From positions 1 to 43,372 of the forward strand of contig JAAYAB010000178.1 in assembly GCA_012719595.1 (NCBI GenBank): a stretch of 43,372 nt of DNA. The letters run 5' to 3'. A program made the position numbers and the translations under genes. This DNA is from Bacillota bacterium. GTDB lineage: Bacteria; Bacillota; DTU014. Below the pieces are notes generated by a model that was given only the letters and a program-made list of their open reading frames with translations, was not told the origin of the DNA and searched no databases. This document shows, piece after piece, positions 17,041 through 25,270 of the stretch (positions within the stretch are counted from its first letter, which is position 1; each line of letters opens with the position of its first letter).

Positions 17041-18507
17041 ATGCAACGACCAAACATCCTTGTGTTCATGACCGACCAACAGCGAGCCGACACCATTCCT
17101 CCGTATTCGAGGGCGCGGATGCCAAACCTCGAGCGGTTCTGCAGTGATGGAGTGGTTTTTACTCAGGCATTTTGTCCGTCGCCTCACTGCTGCCCGTCCC
17201 GCGCGACCTTTTTCACAGGCCTGTACCCGTCCCAGCACGGAGTGTGGAACAACGTCGATGTTCCGAACACGCTTTCTCGCGGCCTCCATGAGGGAGTCAG
17301 GCTCTGGAGCTAGGACTTGAGAGATAGCGGCTACGATATGTACTATTCAGGGAAGTGGCACGTGAGCTCAGTCGAGACTCCACGAGACAGGGGCTGGGAC
17401 ATGTCTTCTGGTTCCGCAGCAGTCAGGGACAACAGCGACCGCTACTACCATACTCCCCCGGACATGCGGGAGTGGAGCCAATACCAGAGGCTGCAAAGCG
17501 GATCTCCCGATCGCGTGAGGGGAGAGGGAGAGATACTGCGGCCGGGCTACCCGCTGTACACCCACTACGGTAAACATGAGGATCTCTTCAGAGACCAGAA
17601 AGTCGTGAGCGACGCCGTAGAAGCGCTAAGGAGGCGAAAGGGAAGTGCGGACAAGCCGTGGTGCCACTTCGTTGGCACTCTGGGCCCGCATGATCCATAC
17701 TTCGCGCCGCAGAGGTTTGTCGATATGTACGACCTCGACGACATAGAACTGCCGGCGAGCTTCGGAGACCTGATGGACGATAAGCCAGGCCTGTACAGGA
17801 GGTTGAGAGGCCGGTTTGACCAATTGTCCGAGCGTGAGCACAGAGAGGCCATCAGGCACTACCTCGCGTTTTGCTCGTATCAGGACTACCTCTTCGGCCA
17901 GGTGCTCGACGCCCTTGAGGAATCGGGGCAGGCAGACAATACGCTAGTCTTGTACATCTCCGACCATGGAGATTACGTTGCGGAGCACGGTCTGTGGTGC
18001 AAAGGCCTCCCGTGCTTCAGAGGAGCGTACCACATCCCCGTCGCCATGAGATGGCCGATCGGCATGGAGGGGCCTGGCAGGACTGTAGACGCCTTCGTCT
18101 CGCTCGCAGACTTCGCTCCGACATTTCTTGAGCTCGCAGGCGCCCCGGTCGACGGCAAGATGGCGGGCATGAGCCTGGCGCCGTTCCTGTTTGGCAAGAC
18201 ACCCGATAGTTGGCGCGATGCTGTCTTCACTCAGAGCAATGGCAATGAACTCTACGGGATCCAGCGTTCCGTCATGACGAAAGAGTGGAAGTTCGTCTAC
18301 AATGGGTTCGACTTCGACGAGCTATATGACCTGAGAAGCGATCCGGACGAGACCCGCAATCTCGCTTCCAATCCTAGGTGTATGGAGGTAATCAGGCAGT
18401 TAAGTCGAAAACTCTGGCAGTTTGCTTACGACACGAACGACGTGTGTGTGAACTCATATATCGCGACCGCGCTCGCAACCTACGGACCCGGCGAGGCGTT
18501 TGCGTAG
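17041..18507 (+). pseudogene. Sulfatase interrupted by an in-frame TAG at 17311
   Basis: Type I arylsulfatase-like protein, 488 residues if read through. It has NILVFMTDQQRADT with a metal-binding Asp, the maturation motif PHCCPSRATFFTG (C-x-P-S-R, first Cys converted to formylglycine in this class) near residues 55-67, YYSGKWHVS after the stop, ISDHGDYVAEHGLW and a C-terminal ELYDLRSDPDETRNLA. A single TAG at 17311-17313 (L-W-S-stop-D-L-R-D-S-G-Y) splits it into 90 residues and a continuation in the same frame. Neither part alone has all catalytic groups. There is no signal peptide, so it would act on imported sulfated sugar. Nonsense mutation, readthrough and sequence error are all possible. 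An anaerobic sulfatase-maturing enzyme is not seen nearby. Confidence 0.85.
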
Positions 18508-18523
18508 GAAAGAGGTGGTATAC

Positions 18524-19543
18524 GTGATCGTGCGACCAGCCGAAGCCCGAGACAACGATGCGCTATGCCGGATGGAAGAGAAATCAGTACAGGGTACGCA
18601 GATCAAGTTGACCGTTCGTCGCCGCGACTACTTCTTCCGGGCGAAGCACTTCCGTGATTCAGTTCTGATGGTCGCGGAAGACAATGGCGTCCTACTCGGA
18701 GTCATGGGCATGGCCTTTCAGAGGCTTCGAGTTGGCGGCACGTTCCACAAGGGCGCACTGATCTTTGACTGGCGAGCCAACCCTGAGGTTTCAGACCGAG
18801 GCCTCAACCCCGTCATGGGCCGAATCTGGGTGGCCCTTGACGCGGTGGCCAAAGACCGCGGGGTGGAGTTTCTGTTCGGTCTGGTCAAGAAGGACAATGT
18901 AAGGTCAAAACGGATCCTTACCCGAGGCGGCGCACAGTTTGTCGGTACGCGGAAGTTCTACCTGTTTCCCGTAACCAGGCGGAGACGGGTTGCGGCTGGA
19001 GTAGAGGTCTTGGACGACTACGATTTTGCCGAAGATCGCAGATTGGTAGCAGAACATTACCGCGATTACGACTTGGTGCCCGATTGGACGTCTGGTGAAG
19101 AAACGCTGTCTCGCAAGTACTGCCGCGGCCTCATCCGGTGTGGGCAGACCAGTATTCGACTATGGGACAGCAGCGAGGACTATCAGAAGATAGCTGTTAG
19201 CATTCCATGGTACTACAGCGCAGCCAGGCCCGTCGTACAAGCCTTGCGCGGACTCCTGCCTCTGCCTCGCATCCCGGCCCCTGGAGATGTCGTTCGCACC
19301 TGGGATGTCTATGATCCGATCGTTCACAGCCAGGGCGAACTGTGCGAGGTTATGCGTGCGGCCAACAACCTTGCAATGGAGGCAAATGCCGATTACCTTG
19401 TGGTCACTGCAGATACCCGCGAGAAGGAGTTGACTGCGTTCTGCAAGCGGGCAATCGCTTCGCTCGAATACGAAATCCTGTTGAAACCGCTGGTTGAAGT
19501 GCCTGCTATCACTAAGACGTATTGCGATATCCGGTGGCTGTAG
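18524..19543 (+). CDS. GNAT-family N-acyltransferase, probable
   Basis: Soluble protein of 339 aa. The first 160 residues resemble an acyl-CoA N-acyltransferase (GNAT) domain: MIVRPAEARDNDALCRMEE at the start, VAEDNGVLLGVMGMAF as the central strands, and GLVKKDNVRSKRILTRGGAQFVG as the late helix with the usual neighbour-to-Asn motif. The second half is a less clear, perhaps second, GNAT-like region. GTG 18524 is chosen because AAAGAGGTGG lies 6 bases upstream; the preceding sulfatase stop is 17 bases before. It is followed 33 bases later by an ATP-grasp gene, and the pair probably cooperates in modifying or coupling an amine-bearing small molecule. Substrate unknown. Confidence 0.72.
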   Translation: MIVRPAEARDNDALCRMEEKSVQGTQIKLTVRRRDYFFRAKHFRDSVLMVAEDNGVLLGVMGMAFQRLRVGGTFHKGALIFDWRANPEVSDRGLNPVMGRIWVALDAVAKDRGVEFLFGLVKKDNVRSKRILTRGGAQFVGTRKFYLFPVTRRRRVAAGVEVLDDYDFAEDRRLVAEHYRDYDLVPDWTSGEETLSRKYCRGLIRCGQTSIRLWDSSEDYQKIAVSIPWYYSAARPVVQALRGLLPLPRIPAPGDVVRTWDVYDPIVHSQGELCEVMRAANNLAMEANADYLVVTADTREKELTAFCKRAIASLEYEILLKPLVEVPAITKTYCDIRWL

Positions 19544-19576
19544 CGACCGGACTTGCCGGTAGAAGGGAGTAGCATA

Positions 19577-20842
19577 ATGCGCGCATTTGTCACAGGAACG
19601 CTTACACCGACGGGGCTGTTCATCATTCGCCATCTGGCTCGTCTCGGGTATGAGGTCACGGCCGCCGGCCATCAGCGCCTCGACTTTTGCCTCTATTCGA
19701 ACGCCCTATCCCGGAAGCTCTACTTCCCCTCGGTTTGGTACGATCCTGTTGGTTTTGCTCGAGCTGTGATAAACGAGCTCCGCACAGGGAACTACGACAT
19801 CTATGTGCCCGTCTTCGAGGAAGGGTACGTGATGTCAGTCTTCCGAGAGGAACTGGCACGGTATACTCGGTGTCAGTTCATGCCGTTCGATGCTATCATG
19901 CAAGTTCATGACAAGACTCGATCCACAGCCCTTGCCCAGGAGCTGGGGATTCCGGTGCCCGAATCAACAATGATGCCTGAATCATGGGATGAGGTCGAGC
20001 GCCTGGCCAGGCAGGTCGAATACCCGGTGATAATGAAGCTGCGGAAGTCGTGCAGCGGCAGCGGTCAACGGATAGCTGAAAACCCCGACCAGCTTCTAAA
20101 GGCCTACCGCACGATAGTGAAGCAGTTCTCGATCCCAGAGTCTGAACTCCCTGTCATGCAGCGTTTCGTCAAGGGATCCCTTCTATCAAGCGTTATGCTG
20201 GCCAAAGATGGCGAAATCCTCGGCAGAGTCGTCTTTCGCGGCCTTCATGTCTATCCGATCATAGGAGGAACGAGTTGTCTCAAGGAAGTCATTGACCGGC
20301 CGGATATCGATGAGTACGATGCACTGCTGATCAAAAAGCTTAACTGGACCGGCTTCATGAGTTTCGACTACATCGAGGACAGCAGGACGGGCAAGGCCTA
20401 CTTCATAGACGCCAACCCGAGGCTGGCGCCAGGCGCGATCACTGCTTACATTGGGGGAGTCGATTATCTCCGCACGTATATCGACATGCTCTATGATCGC
20501 CCGGTGAGCACTTTGCCACGACCTCCAGTTGGACTCAGGACCAGGTGGCAGCTTACCGATGTTGCCGCTCTGTTGACGAGCGTGGGTTGTCCGGGATTCG
20601 ACTTTCGCGGCAAGCTGCGGTACTGGCGGGACTGGTTCCGACGCGGGAAGTGCTACGATGAGGTCAACAGCCTCCGTGATCCTCTGCCGGGCCTGATGGC
20701 ATGGGTCTATTCGATATTGAAGCTCCCGCTCATGATGAGCAAAGACGGCAGCGAAGTCTTCCTGCAGAGTCAGATGTTTAACCGCGAAACCTTCAACCTT
20801 GACGAGTTTGAGAAGGAAGTTGCTGCCGCCGGTGGCATGTAG
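19577..20842 (+). CDS. ATP-grasp ligase (carboxylate-amine ligase type)
   Basis: Predicted ATP-grasp enzyme of 421 aa, which would activate a carboxylate as acyl phosphate and join it to an amine or thiol. The N-terminal Rossmann-like part begins MRAFVTGTLTPTGLFIIRHL. The central domain has VHDKTRSTALAQELGIPVPE and YPVIMKLRKSCSGSGQRI (Lys of the ATP site and glycine loop). The metal-binding end is GFMSFDYIED followed by FIDANPRLAPG (Asp/Asn-x-Asn-Pro-Arg). ATG 19577 has AGAAGGGA 8 bases upstream. The C-terminal 100 residues carry an aromatic, partly hydrophobic stretch. Together with the GNAT gene it forms a compact two-gene biosynthetic unit of unknown product inside a sugar cluster. Confidence 0.83.
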   Translation: MRAFVTGTLTPTGLFIIRHLARLGYEVTAAGHQRLDFCLYSNALSRKLYFPSVWYDPVGFARAVINELRTGNYDIYVPVFEEGYVMSVFREELARYTRCQFMPFDAIMQVHDKTRSTALAQELGIPVPESTMMPESWDEVERLARQVEYPVIMKLRKSCSGSGQRIAENPDQLLKAYRTIVKQFSIPESELPVMQRFVKGSLLSSVMLAKDGEILGRVVFRGLHVYPIIGGTSCLKEVIDRPDIDEYDALLIKKLNWTGFMSFDYIEDSRTGKAYFIDANPRLAPGAITAYIGGVDYLRTYIDMLYDRPVSTLPRPPVGLRTRWQLTDVAALLTSVGCPGFDFRGKLRYWRDWFRRGKCYDEVNSLRDPLPGLMAWVYSILKLPLMMSKDGSEVFLQSQMFNRETFNLDEFEKEVAAAGGM

Positions 20843-20910
20843 ACATCTTCAACTCCTTTTCAGATCCTGTCAGGCCTAACATCAATGGCAAATAGCGGAG
20901 GCTGGAGAAT

Positions 20911-21393
20911 ATGTCTCACCTAGGTAGCAAGACTTACGTGATCGGCTCGGATAATAACGGCTATGCTCTGAAAATGGAGCTTAGGGCATTTCTAGACTCA
21001 GAGGGCGTACCCTATGAGGACCTAGGAGTCTGTGGACCCGATGACGACACGATGTATCCCGTAATAGCGGAGCGTGTCGCCCGGGCCATTCGGGACAGTG
21101 GCTACGTTAAGAACGGCATCCTGGTGTGTGGTACCGGGATAGGCATGTGCATCGCTGCAAACAAGTTCAAGGGCATATATGCGGCTGTGTGTCATGACAT
21201 CTATTCTGCTGAGCGAGCGCGCCTGAGCAACGACACAAACGTGATAGCAATGGGCGCGCAGATCGTTGGTCCTGTGCTGGCAGTACGACTTCTTTCAAGG
21301 TGGTTGAGCTTGGAGTATGTCGATGGGCGTTCTACTCCGAAGATTCTAAGGATTCGTGAGATAGAGAACCGCGAAATGAGGGAAAAGGCGTAG
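20911..21393 (+). CDS. RpiB/LacA/LacB-family sugar-phosphate isomerase
   Basis: Aldose-ketose isomerase of the ribose-5-phosphate isomerase B / galactose-6-phosphate isomerase fold, 160 aa, the normal length. It shows YVIGSDNNGYALKMEL at the N terminus (most members have SDHAG), YPVIAERVARAI, the loop VCGTGIGMCIAANKFKGI with the catalytic Cys in about residues 70-80, and HDIYSAERARLSNDTNVIAMGA. The ATG follows GGAGGCTGGAGA. A TIM-barrel isomerase and a creatininase-like protein follow. The exact sugar phosphate is not known; the change of the usual SDHAG loop to SDNNG suggests a substrate other than ribose-5-phosphate. Confidence 0.93.
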   Translation: MSHLGSKTYVIGSDNNGYALKMELRAFLDSEGVPYEDLGVCGPDDDTMYPVIAERVARAIRDSGYVKNGILVCGTGIGMCIAANKFKGIYAAVCHDIYSAERARLSNDTNVIAMGAQIVGPVLAVRLLSRWLSLEYVDGRSTPKILRIREIENREMREKA

Positions 21394-21425
21394 TAGAGGC
21401 ATTTGTTTCGATAAGGGGGATTGGC

Positions 21426-22154
21426 ATGGACAACACGCTCTCAAGAGAAGTACAAATGCAGTTCATGCGGCCGAGCCAGTTGGAACAGGCTGCGAGGAGG
21501 TTTCCGGTCGTATACGTGCCTTTCGGACTGATCGAGTGGCACGGCCGTCACCTGCCCCTGGGCAACGACGCGCTCAAAGCTCATGCCATACTCGTCAAGT
21601 GCGCGGAGCAGTTCGGTGGGGTCGTGTATCCGCCAATATGGTTCCACTCGGCTTTCAACCAGGCATACCTGGTGCCTGTGCTGACTGAGCTGTTCGATAG
21701 ACTGAAGAGAACCGGATTCCGGGTCATTATCGGTGTGTCCGGCCATAACATGCAGCAGCAGATCGATATGATCGAAGAGGCTCTAAAGCCGGTGGTGGCG
21801 GACGGGACTGTGAGAGGCATTGGCTTGTGGGAGGTAACACTGAGCCGATGCGAGGAGTCCGGCACGGACCATGCAGCCAAGTGGGAGACGTCCAATATGA
21901 TGTTCTTCTATCCGGACAGGGTTGATCTGTCTGAGCTTGGTGATGGTGAACTCAACCTCGACATGAAACCGCCCTCCGGAATCGGCGGACTGGATCCGCG
22001 GAAGCACGCGTCGGCGGAGGTGGGCAGGAGGAACGTGGAGCTAGCGGCCGCGGCTATAGGTAGAAAGGCCAGGGAGCTGCTCGAGTCTCTCCCGCCAGAT
22101 CAGCGCGACTTCAGCATCAAGGGGATCAGCCCCGGATGCTGGTGGTTTGTCTAG
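21426..22154 (+). CDS. Creatininase-family amidohydrolase
   Basis: Metal-dependent hydrolase of the creatininase superfamily (242 aa). The motif VPFGLIEWHGRHLPLGND at residues about 32-49 gives the metal ligands Glu, His and Asp; VSGHNMQQQ gives the usual GHxN; and DHAAKWETSNM carries the later Glu. Members cleave or isomerise small cyclic amides, for example creatinine and mycofactocin precursor peptides, and many in sugar clusters are uncharacterised. It starts 32 bases after the RpiB-like gene with a GGGGGA site. It may remove an amide from a sugar or the product of the GNAT/ATP-grasp pair; that link is only inferred from position. Confidence 0.88.
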   Translation: MDNTLSREVQMQFMRPSQLEQAARRFPVVYVPFGLIEWHGRHLPLGNDALKAHAILVKCAEQFGGVVYPPIWFHSAFNQAYLVPVLTELFDRLKRTGFRVIIGVSGHNMQQQIDMIEEALKPVVADGTVRGIGLWEVTLSRCEESGTDHAAKWETSNMMFFYPDRVDLSELGDGELNLDMKPPSGIGGLDPRKHASAEVGRRNVELAAAAIGRKARELLESLPPDQRDFSIKGISPGCWWFV

Positions 22155-22164
22155 AGAGACGGAA

Positions 22165-22344
22165 GCGACAGGTCACTGGGGCAGGGCTCATAGCCGCGGG
22201 TTCACTTGCACTTGGGTTCGGCTCATAGCCGCGGGGCCACTGGGGTTCGACCTATAGTGGCGGGTTCACTGGGGTTCGGCTCATAGTGGCTGGCCCACCG
22301 GGTCCAGCTGATAACGACGGGCTCATTGGAGGTTAGGCTCATGA
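22165..22344. repeat. Degenerate tandem repeat, about 29-bp unit, running into a start site
   Basis: About six imperfect units (28-36 bp) with core GGTTCACTGGGGTTCGGCTC then CATAG occupy the gap between the creatininase-like and TIM-barrel genes. Unit starts are near 22170, 22198, 22233, 22262, 22291 and 22319. The last unit aligns with the others while supplying the GGAGG ribosome binding site and the ATG at 22341. At the same place the other units have GGGGTT and CATAG. Confidence 0.7.
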
Positions 22345-23171
22345 GGATAGGCGTTTTCGTGAGCATGGAACAACTCCTGAGCGAGGGTCTAGGTGCAGTT
22401 CAGGAGATGGGTCTTGATAACTGCCAGCTCGGATGCTGGGACATGAACCTCTACACGACCGAGAACGCAGATAAGGTCGTCCGTGAGACTCAGAGAAAAG
22501 GAATTGACATCACCACGCTCTGGGCAGGATGGCCGGGCCCGAAGAAGTGGGACTTCATAGACGGTCCCCAGGTCTTGGGTCTAGTTCCTCGAGAGTACCG
22601 GCCGGAGAGGCTCGAGGCGCTGAAGCAGGCGGCGCGCTTTGCTGTGGCGATCGGGGTCTCGAGCATCACTACACACGTTGGCTTCATTCCGGAGAATCCT
22701 TCCGATCCTCTCTACCGAGAGGTGGTGGATTCAGTCAAGGAAATCGCAGAGTATTGCCGGGAGCGGAACCTGGAGTTCTGGTTTGAGACAGGCCAGGAAA
22801 CCCCGATCACGCTTCGCAGGGCGATAGAGGACACCGGGCTCGACAACCTCGGGGTGAATCTCGATCCTGCGAACTTGCTGCTGTATGGCAAGGCGAACCC
22901 GGTGGACGCAGTTGACGTGCTCGGTACGCTGGTCCGCGGTGTGCATGCCAAGGATGGGGAATACCCGACAGACGTGAGAGCTCTGGGAAGGGAATTACCG
23001 ATTGGGCAGGGAAGGGTGGACTTCCGCACCCTGATCTCCAAACTGGCTAGGCTTGGCTTCAATGGCTCCCTGACGATCGAGAGGGAGATCACAGGACCTG
23101 AACAGCGCAGAGATATCGTGAGAGGGCGGGACTATCTGCTGAAGATTCTCGAGGAGTTGTCGGCAAGATAA
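22341..23171 (+). CDS. Sugar phosphate isomerase/epimerase (xylose isomerase-like TIM barrel)
   Basis: AP-endonuclease-2 / xylose-isomerase-like TIM barrel protein (276 aa). Visible features are MRIGVFVSMEQLLSEGLGAVQEMGLDNCQLG at the N terminus, VSSITTHVGFIPE with a metal-site His, NLEFWFETGQETP with Glu, LGVNLDPANLLLYG with Asp, VRGVHAKDG with His, and LGFNGSLTIERE as the final Glu strand. ATG 22341 lies 8 bases after GGAGG; the frame is open to a GTG-like position upstream, within the repeat. It ends the run of plus-strand sugar genes. Probably an epimerase or isomerase for a keto-sugar; the substrate is unknown. Confidence 0.9.
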   Translation: MRIGVFVSMEQLLSEGLGAVQEMGLDNCQLGCWDMNLYTTENADKVVRETQRKGIDITTLWAGWPGPKKWDFIDGPQVLGLVPREYRPERLEALKQAARFAVAIGVSSITTHVGFIPENPSDPLYREVVDSVKEIAEYCRERNLEFWFETGQETPITLRRAIEDTGLDNLGVNLDPANLLLYGKANPVDAVDVLGTLVRGVHAKDGEYPTDVRALGRELPIGQGRVDFRTLISKLARLGFNGSLTIEREITGPEQRRDIVRGRDYLLKILEELSAR

Positions 23172-23205
23172 GGCGCTCGCCAGTGTGCGCAAGTGTCGCA
23201 AGTGT

Positions 23206-23234
23206 CACGCCCGCAGGACATGCCTGCGGGCGTG
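23206..23234. terminator. Strong hairpin between convergent genes
   Basis: A perfect 12-base stem (CACGCCCGCAGG with CCTGCGGGCGTG) around a five-base loop lies 35 bases after the TIM-barrel gene, in a convergent gap with the radical SAM gene. The tail ATTATGT is only weakly T-rich, but the position and strength fit a bidirectional terminator. Confidence 0.7.
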
Positions 23235-23400
23235 ATTATGTCGTGCGGGGGCGGGGGGCAAGCGTGCATCATAGTCGCAGGCTTGCCTGGTGGTCGCGGG
23301 CATGTGGGGCAGTCGCAGGCCTGCTTCGTGGTCGCGGCGGGCATGACGGGCGGCCGAGCGCTTCGCAAGCAGCCAGCATCGCAAGCAGTGCGTCAGCGTA
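23235..23400. repeat. GC-rich degenerate repeats in the convergent gap
   Basis: Two loose copies of a unit of about 40 bp beginning AGTCGCAGGC (near 23273 and 23311) and containing GTGGTCGCGG are followed by two shorter CGCAAGCAG copies near 23365-23385. On the other side of the hairpin GCAAGTGTC is repeated at about 23189 and 23198. No gene is seen. Confidence 0.55.
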
Positions 23401-23406
23401 TTGGAA

Positions 23407-24321
23407 TCAGGCCAGTCGAGTCAAACCCACTTCTCGCGCGATCCGCAGCGCCTCGCTGTACTCTTGTCGGGTGATCCGGCGGTCGAGCGGGGGATGGAAC
23501 CGCGCCTCGTAGGCCGGATGGTACTGGTCCATGATGTTGACGTAGGTGTTCGGCGAGATTTCCTCTGCAATAAACCGCAGCACGGCCTCAGTTCCGGCAA
23601 GATTCCTAGGCAGCACCAGGTGGCGAACGAGGAGACCCCGGTACGCGATGCCTGAGCTGTCCACTCTGAGATCGCCTACCTGCCTGTGCATCTCGAGAAG
23701 AGCTCGTTGAGCTGCTTCCCAGTATCCTCGCGCTCCGGTGAGGCGAGCGGCCACTGAAGAATCGCCGAATTTGACATCAGGCATGTAGATGTCAACGACT
23801 CCGTCGAGCAGGCGAAGAGCAGCAGCCGATTCATATCCTCCGCAGTTCCACACGAGAGGAACACTGAGGCCAGCTGCACATGCCAGATCAAGGGCGGAGA
23901 GTATCTGCGGGAGGAAGTGCGTCGGCGTGACCAGGTTGATGTTGTGGCAGCCCCTGTCCTGGAGGTCGATCATGATCTCAGCGAATCTCTCGAGAGACAC
24001 CTCGTACCCGTCCCTCAGGTGGCTGATGTCGTAGTTCTGGCAGAAGACGCACTTCAGATTGCAGCCAGTAAGAAAGATTGTGCCCGAGCCCCGCGAGCCC
24101 ACTAGCACATCTTCTTCACCAAAATGAGGCCCGTAGCTGGAGATCTCGATTGCATCATCTGCTCTGCAAAAACCCTTCGCACCTGCCAGCCGGTTGACTC
24201 CGCACTCGTGCGCGCATAGGTCACAGGCCTCAAGCCGCTGCCTGGCCTCTTCTGCTCTATCGAACAACGCTTCTTTCTCCCACAACCTGCGGTACGATGG
24301 TGTGACACCCACTGCCCTCAC
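23407..24321 (-). CDS. Radical SAM protein, pyruvate formate-lyase-activating-enzyme-like
   Basis: Iron-sulfur radical S-adenosylmethionine enzyme of 304 aa. The cluster-binding motif FLTGCNLKCVFCQNYDIS (C-x3-C-x2-C) is at about residues 83-100. An additional Cys-rich segment CDLCAHECGVNR lies near 33-44, followed by GFCRADD. Both are typical of the stand-alone PflA-like family seen with or without AmmeMemo partners. VVDIYMPDVKFGD and LVLPRNLAGT are other family markers. The start is a GTG at the end of a five-base repeat run rich in GAGG; a second GTG three codons downstream is possible. No glycyl-radical enzyme is in the window, so the target is unknown. Confidence 0.88.
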   Translation of the reverse strand: MRAVGVTPSYRRLWEKEALFDRAEEARQRLEACDLCAHECGVNRLAGAKGFCRADDAIEISSYGPHFGEEDVLVGSRGSGTIFLTGCNLKCVFCQNYDISHLRDGYEVSLERFAEIMIDLQDRGCHNINLVTPTHFLPQILSALDLACAAGLSVPLVWNCGGYESAAALRLLDGVVDIYMPDVKFGDSSVAARLTGARGYWEAAQRALLEMHRQVGDLRVDSSGIAYRGLLVRHLVLPRNLAGTEAVLRFIAEEISPNTYVNIMDQYHPAYEARFHPPLDRRITRQEYSEALRIAREVGLTRLA

Positions 24322-24345
24322 CTCACCTCACCTAACCTAACCCAA
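24316..24345 (-). repeat. Five-base repeat run over the radical SAM ribosome binding site
   Basis: On the plus strand CCTCA x3, CCTAA x2 and CCCAA follow each other; on the coding strand this reads TGAGG/TTAGG units, each resembling a Shine-Dalgarno sequence. The predicted GTG start lies within the last unit, so the number of units would alter spacing or frame. Confidence 0.6.
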
Positions 24346-24493
24346 CCCGTAGCCTCGTTTCCAGTCGTGTTCCGCTCCCGCAATCCACTTCAACTATTCG
24401 CTCTCGCGTTCCACTCTCGCGACACGATCATCTGCTTCTCTACCTCTAGTGTAACACGATTTGCAGTAATGCGTATTGTAGGCAGGAGGACTG

Positions 24494-24552
24494 AGTGTAA
24501 GGCACACTGGGCGATCGGGCTTAGTGTAAAGCACATCGGAGCGGTCGGGCGG
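24494..24552. repeat. Two-copy direct repeat upstream of the DinB-like gene
   Basis: Two adjacent imperfect units of 29-30 bp start with AGTGTAAGGCACA and AGTGTAAAGCACA and both end in a CGATCGGGC/CGGTCGGGC-like sequence. They lie just before the promoter at 24558. The rest of the gap from 24346 to 24493 shows no gene. Confidence 0.55.
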
Positions 24553-24557
24553 TGAGT

Positions 24558-24586
24558 TTGCTCTGGCAAGAGATTGCTGATATGAT
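24558..24586 (+). promoter_or_regulatory. Sigma-A-type promoter for the DinB-like gene
   Basis: TTGCTC (24558-24563), a 17-base spacer and TATGAT (24581-24586) form a good vegetative promoter 123 bases before the DinB-family start. It is the only plausible promoter in the gap. Confidence 0.7.
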
Positions 24587-24664
24587 AGAGGTAGTAAATG
24601 CAGTAAGGAAGCAGTTCTCCAGAGTGGGCGAATTGGCTGGCGGATCCTGGTGATCCGAATTGCG

Positions 24665-24695
24665 GATGCACGTGCATCATGCGAGCATCATGCGA
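24665..24695 (+). promoter_or_regulatory. Palindrome and 11-bp tandem repeat in the DinB-like leader
   Basis: GATGCACGTGCATC at 24665-24678 is a perfect 14-base palindrome. It is followed and overlapped by GCATCATGCGA repeated exactly at 24674-24684 and 24685-24695, just before the ribosome binding site. It may be a repressor site in the transcribed leader; the regulator is unknown. Confidence 0.5.
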
Positions 24696-24708
24696 AGGGG
24701 GTCATTCA

Positions 24709-25191
24709 ATGGACAGGTGCTTCGCTGCTCTCCTAAAGGAGTGGGAGTTCATCAGAGGCTGTTCACGCAGTTTCGTCAGTCAGATGAGCGACGAGGACTT
24801 AGACAGAGAGCTACCTAGGCTCGGACTGGACACGCTCAGAAAGCACTTTGAGGAAATGATCGACGTTCAGAACGCATACACGCGCGCGATCGGGACCGGA
24901 GTGATGGAGTTCAACCTGATCCCCAACTCGGAGTACGGCGGAGACTTGCCCGCCGAGGAACTGCTGGAACGCATGGCGTCCGCAGACCGACGGCTGGCAG
25001 CTGCTCTCGAAGCTGTGACTCCGGACGACCAGATCGAGTGGTTTGGAGAGAAACTTGACCTGTTAGGCCACCTGGCGGCATTGATCTCTCACGAGGCAAT
25101 GCACGTAGGCCAGGCAATCGCGTTCTGCTATGCTCTTGACATGCCCATTCCAGAGGTAGTTGTGAAGAACTGGGCGCTGTCCGGCAGATGA
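24709..25191 (+). CDS. DinB-family four-helix metal-binding protein
   Basis: Small protein (160 aa) of the DinB/YfiT-like four-helix bundle superfamily, many members of which bind a metal with three His and act as thiol-dependent transferases or stress proteins. Candidate ligands are His in LRKHFEEM near residue 46 and the pair in ALISHEAMHVGQ near 130-138. ATG 24709 follows GAAGGGGG by 8 bases; an earlier in-frame ATG at 24679 lies before that site. It has its own promoter and is convergent with the P-II/DUF1538 genes. Physiological role unknown. Confidence 0.85.
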   Translation: MDRCFAALLKEWEFIRGCSRSFVSQMSDEDLDRELPRLGLDTLRKHFEEMIDVQNAYTRAIGTGVMEFNLIPNSEYGGDLPAEELLERMASADRRLAAALEAVTPDDQIEWFGEKLDLLGHLAALISHEAMHVGQAIAFCYALDMPIPEVVVKNWALSGR

Positions 25192-25270
25192 GATCGGCCG
25201 AACAAGCGCCCTTACTTGCGGAAATCAGTATGGTCGGAGAGGCTGCTCCAGGCCCGGGCTGGCCACCTAA

